Origin: Warburgia ugandensis
Lineage: Eukaryota > Streptophyta > Magnoliopsida > Canellales > Canellaceae
Length of the DNA: 64,000 nt
Assembly: GCA_035236585.1 (NCBI GenBank)
Contig: CP141127.1
Coordinates: forward strand, 66,507,495 to 66,571,494
Reading direction: 5' to 3'
Positions within the stretch are counted from its first letter, which is position 1, and the number at the start of each line of letters is the position of its first letter. Position numbers and translations under genes: made by a program. This document shows, in pieces, positions 49,068-61,158 of the stretch. A model generated the notes under the pieces. It saw only the letters and a program-made list of their open reading frames with translations, did no database searches and was not told the DNA's origin.

Positions 49068-50225
49068 ATCCCAATGGATTTGTGATTGGATCTTTATTTA
49101 GATTACTTTCTTTAGTTGTAGTATTAGGTTGCATTAGATTAGGATTTTTACATCATAGTTGCTTATGTTGTTAAGTCTTCACAAAATTAATCCATCTTAC
49201 TTGTTTTGGCAAAGGACCGACTTCATCAACTTAGGATTTACTTGCTTTCTTATATTAGGGTTTTTCTTTTCTTTGAGTGAAACTTGTAGTGAGGCCATTT
49301 GTAACTTGCAATTTCAATTTTAAGTGGGTTGTATTAAAACAGGACAAGTTTGTGGTATGGAGACCTACACTCGATCTTCACCATAAACCCGACTGTAAGT
49401 ATGCCTCACTTTCTTTATATTTTCCTATTTTAGGTTGCATTTAGTGTAACTTGCATTTGGTTGGTAGAATAATTTATATAGTTTTAGGATCATTCATGTT
49501 AGCTATTGCATCTTTAACTAGGGTTATTGCATTAGAGAGCAACTATCTAGCCTTTGGTTGAATAGCATATAGGCTGCATTAGTTTCCCTTTCCTTGTACT
49601 TACATTGCATGTTTATTCCTTTATGGTGGATGGAACTTAATGCTAGTAAGGGCCTCACAGGAACCCTTGTAAGATAAAGATTAGATTTCATCACTAGCTC
49701 CTTAGGCCACCTAGGAATCAATCAACATCCTTGTGTGTCCAATCCAACCCTTGAATGATAATTCAAATCAAGTAGAAAGAGACTTAGGGTATTAAGCTCA
49801 TAGGATCCTTTTAGAATAACACGATTTATTGTCACTCAAGTGGCTTTTGAGCACTATGATTATAGTGGGTGTCTTAAAATCCATGTGATTTTCCCACATC
49901 TTCCATTGATGCCAGTTGAGTTTTAAACACCCCTGACATGAGAATTGTATTAACTACTTTAGAGTAAAACCTAATTGGTAAGTAGTATTCAAACATAGAA
50001 AAAAGGCGAAGCTGTCTAAATTTAAGAAGGGGATAGATTTAATACATTAATGTATGGGATATATATTATGCAAATTCAATTACTTAGGATAATAGCTTCT
50101 AGGCAAGTTGTGCCACAATCTCAACGTCGTAATGACAATACCTATCCTGAGCATCCTATCCCACTCCTTCATGGTAGTCAAGCTCCACATACAATGAATA
50201 TTATTAGGAGCCAGTGGATGCACAC
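49068..50225 (+). mobile_element. Internal region of the Athila/Tat-like element, left part
   Basis: Follows the primer site. It is AT-rich with stops in all frames. A short phrase at 49351-49400 (TTGTGGTATGGAGACCTACAC) resembles leader sequence of this element class. A frame near 50050-50225 continues after the nested solo LTR, but its residues do not match a gag domain I can recognise. No protease, RT or integrase motif is present. Confidence 0.7.
50221..50225. repeat. Target-site duplication CACAC, left copy
   Basis: Precedes TGTGGCGACC, the reversed end of the giant LTR. Identical copy at 55097-55101. Confidence 0.88.
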
Positions 50226-53200
50226 TGTGGCGACCTGGGTTTTTGTAACACATTTTGTAATGTATTTTGAAAGGCAGGGCGCTTAATAGTGTAAATTTTT
50301 TTCGCAAAACAAAGCTGCGGAAATTCTTTTCTTTATAACTTGTTTTGAAAACCCAAGTCACCACTTCATACATAACATAAGTACAATTTGTGTACAAAAT
50401 AAAATTCCATTGAAGGAATATACTTTTATTAAATTCCAGGATCCATCTAGTGGTTCATAGTATAGCCAAATCTATTACAATACTTGTCCAAATTACATAA
50501 TCCAAAACTCAAGCTCACCATAGAATAAAACTCTCAACAAAGAAAAATATATGTCTTCAAGGGTATACCTTGAAGATTATTCTCTTCAAGTCTTCTATCG
50601 TCTTCAACTCCTAACTCTCCTTCCCTGTATTTGAGATATTGCAACATTTACAATATCTCAACAAGCAATGCTTGGTAGGGGATTCAAGAAGCATAATAAT
50701 TGACAATGTAATTCCAATACTTCATAATTCCATTATCCCTAAACATATTCATGTCTCTACTCTTTACTTTGTAAGTTATGTACATCCATATACGCACATA
50801 CTATACATGGGTAAATCAGTTAAATTTATGAAAGTAGTCAAATATCATTCCCAACTAAGCTGATCAATTCTCTCTATTATGAGAATTTAGTATTTCAGCT
50901 AATCTTACACTGGGAATTTCCCTTCTTGGAAAATATTAGTAATATACAATTACCTAGCATGTCATTATGCTAAAACATAAGGCATTTCACTATGCCTATT
51001 CTCATATGCATCATAGTCCAAAATAATCAAAAGGGCTACCATGTTACTGTTTGATCCGTACTAGTGCACTCAGATAACTGCCCTGTTCACCACTGATACC
51101 ACCATGGAAAATATTATGTCACTGCCCATATGGGGGGACAAGACTTTCACAGTGGAGGCCTTCCCATAATTGCCCCACCGAACTTTTAGCCCCTCATAGG
51201 GCAAGGTATCATCAAATCATCAAATTTCAAGGAGTGGGTGGCCAAACCCTTATAACTCCTCTAGTAATAGCATCCCCCTAGGCTTATGCCTATTAAAACA
51301 AACTCACAAGCCTCCAAGCTTGTATGTAAAATAGATTTCATATATATCAGACTATCTGTCTATTTACTTAGGCCTGAAATATTTTCTAGTTCCCTATTCA
51401 CTTATAGTCTAGTCCTTAACCATCTTATATGTGTTTGGTTGGATCATAAGGTTTTCAAGGGATTTAATACAAGTATTAACATTGCTCTTGTCAACATAAG
51501 GTCATGAGTTAAATCATGTATATCCCATGTAAATGCATTCATCAAATCCTGCTACCTTCAAGGAGTGATCTCTTTTCCGAAATCTTCCATGCTCCTAACT
51601 GATGTATGTAATCTGTACATCCATACATATTGTCAATATATAAATTTTGAACAATCCTATTGATCACTAGATCTGATATTTAGAATGATCTTTAGATCAT
51701 TCATATCTAAGTATTTTTCTATCTCTAAGTCTTTGTGTGTCCATCTCCTTGATCTTGATCTTTCATAGATCCATTGATTGGCAATCTACACAAATTGGTA
51801 AAGATCAAGGTCCTAGATCTTCTATCATCTAGTTCTTCTTTGATCTAAGTTCAGTTATTGGATCATCCCTAAGGAGGATGATCTTGGTTTTCTTCCTTGA
51901 ATCATCTTTGATCAAGGGTTTGGATTATCTAATCTAATGAACTAGAACAAGCATACTAATAAACATGCATACTAAGTACAATATAATATTATTATTCTTA
52001 TTGCTCTTGATCATCCAAGATCTAATGGATCTTGTTTGATCATCCTTATCTTACTTACAGTTTTTATTAGGGTTAGGTAATTTACTAACCTTTTATGCTC
52101 TTACTATTATTATTCAACCAGTTAATGTTTTGTTGGTTGAAGGTAACTTATTTAAGCCTAAGTCTAGACTGCTCTTATTTCCAATTGGCTAAGGCTTACT
52201 AGCTGAATGGGTGAACACAAAGTGGTTACTTCAATCCTCATGTAAGGAGGCATTTAGACCTCACAAACATCAAGAAAAGGTAGGGGAAGAGCGAGGCTCT
52301 ATTAGATAACCCCCTTAACCATTATGTTCCACATTCACTAGAGTGGCCATAGCTCAACCTTTCATAAGGTTCCTATAAGCATGTTGACCCTAAGTACTCT
52401 TTGTAATTGATTTTAATTAAGTCCATGAATATTTACAATGTCATTCATGGGGTTTATTATTCTCCTAGTTTGGGCCAAGGATTTGATAATCCTTATATTG
52501 TCCTACTAACTATGGCCCTTACTAATTAAGTCCAAAGTACTCCATTCTTATTTGTGTCATGAAACTCTACTTTCTCATTAGAGTACATTTTGGTGTTTTA
52601 TGCTCTTTATCTCTTAACAAGTAGATCTACTAATAAAATTTGACAACAATTAAATCATAAACTTTAAAGCATGGTTCCAATAAAAATTTAACAAACATTT
52701 ATACTAACATGCTCCTTATGAATGTAACTTAACTTAATGGAATAAAACTATAGTTAAACTAGCATGATCTTAAGTTACAATGGCATGAAATCATACTAAC
52801 TTGGTCCTAAGTTACACTTGCATAAAATCACACCATCATGCCCCTAGGATAATTAAATCTAGCAACCTATGATAACAATCTAATCACACGTCATGCTAAA
52901 GTCTAATATCATAAATCATATTTAAAATTCTATTTTTAATTAATATAAAATAAAAATAATTATATTAACATTTTTAGAAACCTTCACTTATGATCCAACC
53001 ATTTGATCTTAGATCTTTTCCTTTGATTAAGGGTATTAGTTATATTTAGGGGGTTTTCTTTATTAAGGTCCAAAGATCATATTGATCTATTTTTGTCATA
53101 ATCTATCCATGATTTTCTTGGATTTCATCATATCAACATCCATTCCATCCATCTCAAGGATCTGATCACACTTGATCTTATTGACCGAGTGGGTCCCTTT

Positions 53201-53559
53201 GTAATTTTTAGGATTTTTATACCATAGTGAGTGAATCCCTTAATATCTCTTAGATCTATCCAAATAAACCATTTATATAACTTCATTCCAATATTTTATC
53301 ATTATTAAAACATATCTCCAAGATCTGATCATCCCAGATCTTGAAGATCTTGGCAATTGAAAACTTGTTTCTTTAATGCAGAAAGTTTTACTACATAATT
53401 TCTGGATTTTATCCTTTCATCAGAAAATAGAGGTTTGAAGCTTTCCATAGCTTCTTTCATATCTCAATTTGGAGTTCAGATGACTCCAAAATTAGATCTG
53501 GAAGTTTACAATCATTCCTAGGGCCTAGATTTGATTTGGGCCCAATGGAATGGACGGCC

Positions 53560-53880
53560 CAGATTTTTTGGGCAGAAACAAGCTGGGCGGAACACTCCCG
53601 CTAGTTGGGTGCATCCGTCGAGAAGTCGATAATGAAGCTCCCTCCAGGGACATCCCCTGACACAGCGGGATGAGCGGAACGCTCGTCATCGCACACCCAT
53701 AACCGGGACGCGAGGCGGGCGCGTCCGCTCATCCTTTTTACGGAAGCGCCATTGTCCCGCTTGGGATGACGTCCCATGCACAGCGTGCGAGCAAAAACGC
53801 TTCTGAGTGTGGAATTTCCGTGCTGCGTCGCGTCGTGTGTCTTGGGCGCTGTTCGATCAAGAGATCGGATAGTCCATTCT
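53560..53880. other. CpG-rich block in giant LTR L3
   Basis: The most CpG-dense stretch of the window (words such as GGGACGCGAGGCGGGCGCG and GCTGCGTCGCGTCGTGTG). It lies 630-950 bases downstream of the TATA box on the minus strand, as in L1 and L2. No frame codes for a recognisable protein. Confidence 0.7.
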
Positions 53881-54510
53881 GGATCATCTAATCAATCCTC
53901 TATCAATTGAGGGCCCAAAACATATCTGATCTTTGTGAAAATTCTACCCTAGGGGTTTTGGACCCTTCTAGATCAATTGGTATGATCAGAATTTTCATCT
54001 GAGGACTCCATCATCTTGAAATAAAGGTTCTGTGTTTTACTTTATTTTTACCTTTTTATTATCAAAATGAAATTACAGTAAAATAAAATTTTCATAAACC
54101 AGTAGTAAACATGTCCAAGAAATATTTCCACCTGCCTAATTGGAGAAAAAAATGTTGGTTATATGTCCAATTTAAAAGAAATACCCTTTTGATGAAGATA
54201 TGGTCCAAGATCCACCTTTCTTGAGATTGCCATTGTTTAAACCGTTGGATCTTGAAATTTCTTTGGGGTTTTGTAGCTAAGGTATGGTGGGAAGTTTTGG
54301 ATAATGAAATTGGTGATATTAGATTTGGAACAGAGTGCCTAATTGATTTTAGGTCTTTTGTTCCAATCTAAAAAGAAAAAGAAATTGGAAAGAGAGAGAT
54401 CTCTTAAGATTTTTGGATTTTTGGGGAGGGATCTAGGTATAATTTTTTAGGGAGAGTGAAAATTTTTTTTTGAAAATTTTAGGAGTATTTTTGGAATATT
54501 TTTGGGGTTG

Positions 54511-54518
54511 TATTTATA
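54511..54518 (-). promoter_or_regulatory. TATA box of giant LTR L3
   Basis: The minus strand reads CCTATAAATACAACCCC about 580 bases from the LTR start; it is a good plant core promoter match. Confidence 0.65.
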
Positions 54519-55096
54519 GGCATTTTGGTCTTCTTTCATGATGATATGCATTAATGATGGTTAATTTTTTATTATTAAATAAGCATTGGATTCTCCCATT
54601 CTCCACCTACTTTCCCAAGACCATCTGGTATGGTTTGACCCATGATTTTATGTGGGCTGGCCATAGGATTTGTTTTTGGGTCCCTTGTGGGCCCCACATG
54701 ATGTAAAAAGACCATTTTGCCCTTTATATATAAAAAAATTAGGATTTATTCCCATGATCTCGGAATTGAGCGTACTTAGTGGCATTGGATTTGTATTTCT
54801 TAGTACATTCTAAATTTTGATCTTTTAGATTTTGATTTTTGGATAAAATTACTATTTTACCCTTTTGTCCAAGAAATGAAGAAAATTAAGGAGTTTTCAT
54901 CCGAATTCAGAATTTGTCATGCTTACAGTCATTCCGAAGGGTTTGCTAAGTTTAATTTTAATTGTACATGTCTTATTCTTTGATTATAATTTTATAAGAA
55001 GTATATTCTAAATAACCCTAATATTTCAGCCCAAAATTTCTGAAACTCAAACTTTATTGATTTTCTCAATCAATTACAAAAATTGGGGTTATTACA

Positions 55097-55101
55097 CACA
55101 C
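55097..55101. repeat. Target-site duplication CACAC, right copy
   Basis: Identical to 50221-50225; follows GGTTATTACA at the edge of the giant solo LTR. Confidence 0.88.
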
Positions 55102-56309
55102 TATGCATTCACACACCCTAATAATTTTTACCCTGAGACAAATTACCAAAACTATAGTGGATGGGCTAAGCATGATGAACAACCATTGTCTCAAGATAGA
55201 AATATCTTACAATTATTCTAAACCACAAAGTCCACAACCATCCATAGAAACCTCCCACTTAGATCTACTTGAGCCGTGTTCTAATCCATGTTATAATTAT
55301 GATGATTAGACTTCCATTGGCAAAGAGAATGGAGATTTAGAACCATCCAACCAAATCCTCTAGAATTGTGTGTGCTAATTTTTATGACTTTGATGAGAAC
55401 ACATCCATTGAGGAGGTTAATGAGTTGTTGGAGATTGTTCCTTTAATGGATACTTCTCAATGGCAACCTAGAGTAGATACCCATATAGAGCCTGAAATAC
55501 TAATTGAACCTTGCAATGCCTAAGATGTACCTAACTGAGACTTACAAACTTTATTTGAACAAACATTAGTTAGCAATATAGGCCCAATTGAAACCTTACC
55601 TATACCAGCTAAATAGGAAGAAAAATAGACAGTTGAAGTACTAACACTCATCAACATACTCTAGGGTACACATTAAAAGATAGTTAGGGTTTAAGCAAAA
55701 CCATATCCTCACCTCTAGTAATACAAGAAGAACCTTTTTGGAAAGGAAAGAGTTAGCTTATACCCTTATTTCAAGACAACATTAGAAAAATGGAGGAAAA
55801 AGTTAAATTGAATATAATGGCCATGTTATCCCTCAATTTGGTCAAGAAGAGGATCATTCATCTCCATATGGTCCAACAAAATGCATGGTAGTACACAAAG
55901 CCATCATGTTCCCACCTCCTCAAAATACAAGGTGGAGGAATTATTTTAACTACCTTGGAATACTAAAAATGGGGGTCATCAATATGGTTCCACAGCATTC
56001 AAAATCGCGGTGATCTACTTTGTTATAATGATATCATCATTTAAAATTTCAGGGTGGAGGAAATATATAGACTACCACAAGATTCTGAAGTGGCCTGAGA
56101 AATCTTGCCATTTCATTCTTAGGATTAAGATTAGCAAAAATTAGTTTAACTAGTTAGATAGAGGAGAATTTAGGTTAGTCATAAGACTTATCTAGATGAA
56201 AACGTTAAATCTAACGTTCACTAAGAGGCAACCTAGGATTTTCTTTTTAGAACGTCTCATTATGATGCATTACCCTTTCATCATGTATCTATCATATCCT
56301 TCAAAATAT

Positions 56310-56345
56310 TGAGGACAATGTTTAGTTCAGGTTGGGGGGTGTAGA
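56310..56345 (+). other. Internal G-rich, polypurine-like motif
   Basis: TTGAGGACAATGTTTAGTTC is followed by AGGTTGGGGGGTGTAG. Similar motifs lie at the end of the coding part in plant Athila/Tat elements. Here it is nearly 2 kb upstream of the 3' LTR, too far to be the active tract. Confidence 0.5.
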
Positions 56346-56403
56346 AATGAGAATTCTAATTTTTCTTGCATTTTTGAAAATTTAAAAAAAATTTGATAAG
56401 TAC

Positions 56404-57058
56404 ATTATAAAGATGAGAAGTTTGGTTTTCTAAATATTCAGCTAAAATTTTAAACTTTAGCTTATTAATAGAGTTGTATACAATTATTTCACTATTTTAT
56501 TCATTTCTAAAGTATCTCATGAAAAATTAAGCTCTGAATATTAATTGCACAAAATAGCTTTATATAATTTAAGTTGAAGTGTAAAATATAACTTAGAGAT
56601 CCTGAAGAATATTTGTGGAGAATTATAACCCAAGTGAGTTTTGAGATATTCTTCTTTTCTAAGGGTTATACATAACTTATTTATCAGTGGACATTAATTC
56701 TTAGTTGGTCTCATTATTCTTTATATTGGCCATTACAAAGATGAGAAGTTTGATTTTCTAAATATTCAGCTAAATTTTTTTAACTTTAGCTTATTAACAG
56801 AGTTGTACACAATCAGTTCACTATTTCATTCTTTTCTGAAATATCTCATGAAAAATTAAGCTCAGACTATTAATTGCACAAAATACCTTTATATAATTTA
56901 AGTTGAAGGGTAAATATAACTTAGAGATCCTAAAGAATATCTATGGAGACTTATAACCCAAGTGAGTTTTGAGACATTCTTATTTTCTAAGGGTTATACA
57001 TAACTTATTCTTTAGTGGACATTAATTCTTAGTTTGTCTCATTATTCTTTATATTGGT
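56404..57058 (+). repeat. Tandem duplication, unit about 328 bp
   Basis: Unit one starts at 56404 and unit two at 56732. Both read AAAGATGAGAAGTTTG, CTAAATATTCAGCTAAA, ATCTCATGAAAAATTAAGCTC, TTATAACCCAAGTGAGTTTTG and TCTCATTATTCTTTATATTGG at matching positions. They differ by scattered substitutions and a few indels. Confidence 0.95.
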
Positions 57059-58290
57059 CAGCTATTGAGAAATCTCAAAATACTATACCATATATCTCCT
57101 AAGTTTATGATCAATTTTTAAGATATATGAAACCTAGGAAATGATAGAGGCTGTCCTTGGTAAACCCAGAGCCTTTGGCCTTCCCTATATTATTTTCCAC
57201 TAGTTAGACCCAAAGCCTTTAAAATATTAGCCTTTTCTTTATCAGCAAAACAAACCTTTACATATATTGAACCCTATAATATATACATTACCTAATTGTT
57301 ATGGAAATGTGAATAGAATGTCGAAGGCTATCATGAGAAAAAGTATGAATAATACAATTCATGAGAAGAACATAAAAAAAAAAGGTGAAAAAGAAGAAAA
57401 AGTTCAAAAAGGTTATATATAAATTCAATCAAAAAAGAAAAGAAATAAATAGCCAATGAAAAAGAAGAATGTTCACTCTTGCAAGGAAAAATGGAAAAGT
57501 TGTGGATACACTGATGGAAGACCTTTAAATATTTTCTAGACAACCTTTGTTTACCTTTATAGCCATTCTATTGATAAGCCTTATCTAAGCCTATGTTTCA
57601 TCCTAATAGAAGTCCTAACTTGATCTTAGGAATAGCATGGCTTAGATATAATTATAAATGAATAGAGAGTTTGGTAGAGTGTAACATTCTTAGTAGTTGA
57701 TATCCTTTCATGAAATCATTATCATTATTTCTAAGTTATCATTCTTTTGTATGAAATGTGGAAGACTTTTGGACTTGATGAACAACATCCTACTCACATA
57801 TTAATGAGAGAGTACACCGACGTTCTGAGTGACTTCTTTTTGAGTGCCAAGTATATCTTGTGAGAATTGAAGTCAAAGCATACATTTGGATGGTAATTTA
57901 GGTCATATTTGACTCAAAAATTATAATTATATATCAATTATAGCACACACTCACCTTCCGAAGTGTAATGAAATAATGGGATATCATAAGCATACGGGTA
58001 GGTTTTGAACCTTTTTGTTCATCTTTATTAGTAGGCTAAAGTTAAGTATTTAATATAATTTGAATAAGAGAACATTTTCTTAGATGAATAAAGAACTTTC
58101 ATAAATAAATTTAAGAATTTTGTAAGTATATTCATTGTAAACCTTCACGGGGCCAAACTCATCCACCAGGGGTTTAAGGGCTTGTTGCATGTGTTAAATG
58201 GAATCGTGACTATCTATGAAAGTGGCACTTTGTATTTATTTTTGAAAAATAATTTTTCACATGTTTTAATTGAGACTTGAAAAATACTAG

Positions 58291-58298
58291 TTAGGGGG
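58291..58298 (+). other. Polypurine tract of the Athila/Tat-like element
   Basis: TTAGGGGG sits directly before TGTTATATG, the start of the 3' LTR. It is short but correctly placed. Confidence 0.6.
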
Positions 58299-61153
58299 TG
58301 TTATATGTATATAATTTTGCATAAAAACCAACCAATTAGTTACCCATTTGTTATATCTTATTGGAGTGAATTAGAGTTTTGGCCAAAAATTTATAACACA
58401 TGCATTTTGGACTTAATAATCCAAAAGTTCGATATTTTACAAGTTTCTGAGCTAATCCAAAGTAAGTATGTGAATGATCATAATTTTTTAGGAATTAATT
58501 AAGGTTTTCTTCTTTTGTAGGTGTTGACTAGGTAATAAAAAAGTTGACATTGGACAAGATAGAAATTGAAGCCATTCATGAAGTTTCCTAGTCTAACTAG
58601 GAAACCTAAGAAAGCTAAAGTAGAAATGTCATCAATATAAGTTGTGATGATGGTTTAAGACTATCCTAGGGCAAGTTAGAAGGAAAATGGAGAAGCAGAA
58701 GGTGATTATAAATGGACCCATGCCCAAGCCATGCATTTCCACCACCTTTGCATGGGAGCCATTCAAGCCACCTAAGCCATTAAGCCATGAAAAAAGGTGA
58801 GAAACCATATGAGCTACTCAAGCCTTGAAACCAAGCAAAAAAGCCACTTAAGCCACCAAGGAATAAGCCATCAAAGTCATCCATCAAGCCAACAAGGAGT
58901 ACCACATGGATTCGTGCACTTGGAGCATCAATTCAAGCATCTTTCCTATGTTAAAAGTGTGATTTTTAAGGGACTTTGTGAGATTAATGTAAAAGGTAAG
59001 ATATCATGCATTGCGGGACCCATAAATAGAGAAAATTCCATATTCCTAATCCATTTCCTAACACTAATCTACCCATCCTACTAGAGTTCTACGTTTTTAA
59101 GTGAAGGAGGGTTCAACCATCAAAAAAGGAGGATGCCCCCCTTCCATAATTTGTGATTAAGTGGTTTCCTAAATAGAAAACCTTGGATCCACTTCAATTC
59201 AATTAACTTAGAAACCCTAGATCTTTCCACACCTTATTCCTTGACTTTCAACTATTCAAATTTGATCCAATTAGGAGGGTGGAGAGCCACTTTCCTTCTA
59301 TGGAAAAGGATGCTTTTCCCACTTTCTAATTTAGAAATTAGCCAGCTCATATTTATTTCTCTCTCTTATGTCATCTTTAATGACCTTATTCCTACCTAAA
59401 ATTCCTTGTCCTAACCTTCCTCATTCAATACCCTAACCCTAGAGCAACTTTCCTCATGTTTGCACCCCTCCCTATGTTATGAAGTCACCCATCTATATAT
59501 AGCTCCATAGTCCATACGAATTTTCTAAGTAGACATGGGTAAGATACCTTGAAACATGAATTCATTTGGTGTTATTTGATGCTGGACTTTGGGATTTCTT
59601 AGATTCTTTTCTTCCTTTGATTTTATAGTTATTGTCTTGGTTATTTTATCTTCAATTCAGGTTAGTAGTTTGCATGCTTTGGTTTAGTTTTCATTACTTA
59701 GTTTCCATTATTTTGCTTTCTAGTTTTGTACCTTTCTTTCCATCTAGCTTCTCTTTCTTTCTTTACCCCAATTTCACTTGTTTTTATTTTTTATTCAATC
59801 AAGATTCAAGTTAGTTATTATCTGGTAGTGTAACTAAGATAATAATTGGCTTAAATCCTTGATTTCCCCACTTGAGTTCCATGTTTTCTACCTTGTTTTT
59901 TCCTTAGTTTTGAGCAGTTTTTCCTTTGTTAGTTCACCCACTTAGCTTTATTTTTTCTTGAATTAATTTGTAGGTTTTCCTTGCATGTCATCATAATTTA
60001 GATTGAGAGCTTTATATTGCACTTTTGTTATAATTTAGATTAGATTTTATGAATTGGACACAATTTCCAGCTTTTGAACATGTATTATATGTTGGATTTT
60101 AGTTGTAATTTAGAGGTGATTCAATGAAATATTTTGGGAATGCTTGAAATGGAATGTTTTCTTTTTATCAATGTGATTAAGATCTAGATTATTTCCTTGC
60201 ATAAAAGTTATGATTTCAATATCTTTCTATTGCAAGATTTATTGATTATTCTTAAGTACTGAAATTTGGAAATTGTTTTTCCTTAACATTGTGCTTTAAT
60301 TCCAGCCATCAAAACATCTTATTTTCCTGAATCCTTAGGTACCATTTATATTTTCATAATTTTTTATTAGATTTCATAGTTAGTTTTTATAGTAACTCAC
60401 TATAGGTGCATTAAATTTCACCATCTCTAGGGCTCCAAAATCATGCACATGGTCCGAAAACCATGCGCATGGTTCTAAATCCCATTCCCTTTAGATTCTT
60501 GGTTTACTTAGTTGTTAAATCTTGTGTTACAATAGTTAAATTATTTTATTTAGGAATAGAAAGTTTCCTTTTTGAATTTATAGTGTCCTATGTTTGGTAA
60601 GTTTTAGTTTAGGAAAGTTCTAAATTAGGAAAGTTACCTTTTTGGGTAAGTTCCTTAAGTTTAATTTCCTGGTTTGAATCTTTCTAAATCTCTATAGTTT
60701 CTTTACTTTATTACTTATTACTTAGTTAATTTTTCAATTCCATTAGCTCAGTTTAGCTTTAGTAAGTTTCCTTTACTTTTAGTTTTAGATTAGGAAAGTT
60801 TCTATTTTTAGAAAATTTCCTTAAGTTAGTTGTTTACTATAATTCACGTTAAGTTACTCTTGTTTCCTTATTTAAGTGCATATTAGTTAGGTAAGTTTGC
60901 ATTTTCATTGTTTACTTTTAATTCATGCAAGTTTCCTTTTTAGTTTTAGTTTTCAATTCAATGTATGTTTCTAATTTTAGTACTTTAATCACTTAATGCA
61001 ATCCAAACTCTTCTCTTGTGGCAAAATCTAAATAACTTGAATAAGATCTGATCCATTGCAAATCTGTGAGATTCTTTGTGGGATCAACCTTGCTTGCTTG
61101 AAAATACTGCAATTGATTCATGCGCTTACAAGTTAACTTTGAAATACACAACA
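58299..61153 (+). mobile_element. 3' LTR of the Athila/Tat-like element (2,855 bp)
   Basis: Begins TGTTATATG and ends AATACACAACA, then CTTAC. It is colinear with the 5' LTR at 46296-49043: the opening, the ACTAGGAAACCTAAG phrase, AGCCA-rich segment (58760-58890), TATA box (59493), CCATGCGCATGG phrase (about 60461) and GTGGGATCAACC near the end. The two differ by many substitutions and several indels. Confidence 0.92.
59493..59502 (+). promoter_or_regulatory. TATA box of the 3' LTR
   Basis: CTATATATAG followed by CTCCATAGTCCATACGAATTT, in register with the 5' LTR block at 47434. Confidence 0.6.
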
Positions 61154-61158
61154 CTTAC
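61154..61158. repeat. Target-site duplication CTTAC, right copy
   Basis: Identical to 46291-46295; the E3 integrase C-terminal module resumes directly after it. Confidence 0.9.

Larger units (their letters stand above)
50226..55096 (-). mobile_element. Giant solo LTR, 4,871 bp (copy L3)
   Basis: On the plus strand it runs from TGTGGCGACCTGGG to GGGGTTATTACA with CACAC repeats on both sides. Read on the minus strand it starts TGTAATAACCCC and ends CCCAGGTCGCCACA. Its 3' 150 bases share the framework of L1 and L2 (a GGGTTTTCAAAA-type phrase, CGCAGC/CGCTGC, and the terminal AGGTCG(C/T)CACA). A TATA box lies at 54511 and a CpG-rich leader at about 53560-53880. The partial LTR at 63463 begins with nearly the same sequence. 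No frame inside it over about 105 codons is open and none looks like a protein, so despite its size it appears to be an LTR, not an internally deleted element. Confidence 0.88.
55102..58290 (+). mobile_element. Internal region of the Athila/Tat-like element, right part
   Basis: Continues the internal region to the 3' LTR. A degraded coding stretch at 55103-55680 includes residues such as SKPQSPQPS and a Tyr/Asn/Pro-rich context, which suggests the remains of a gag-like frame but does not prove it. A G-rich tract at about 56331-56340, after GAGGACAATG, resembles the polypurine-like motif that ends the coding part of Athila/Tat elements. Then come a 328-bp tandem duplication and AT-rich sequence without genes. 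No RT, RNase H, integrase or protease motif occurs in any frame, so the element looks non-autonomous. Confidence 0.7.

Noticed and set aside
53560-53880. CpG island of a host gene
   Set aside because: It falls wholly within a solo LTR with defined ends and has the same place as CpG-rich blocks in two related LTRs.
57331-57543. 70-codon Phe/Leu/Ser-rich minus-strand frame, possible small membrane protein
   Set aside because: It is antisense in an A-rich internal part of a dead retrotransposon with no promoter or conservation evidence.
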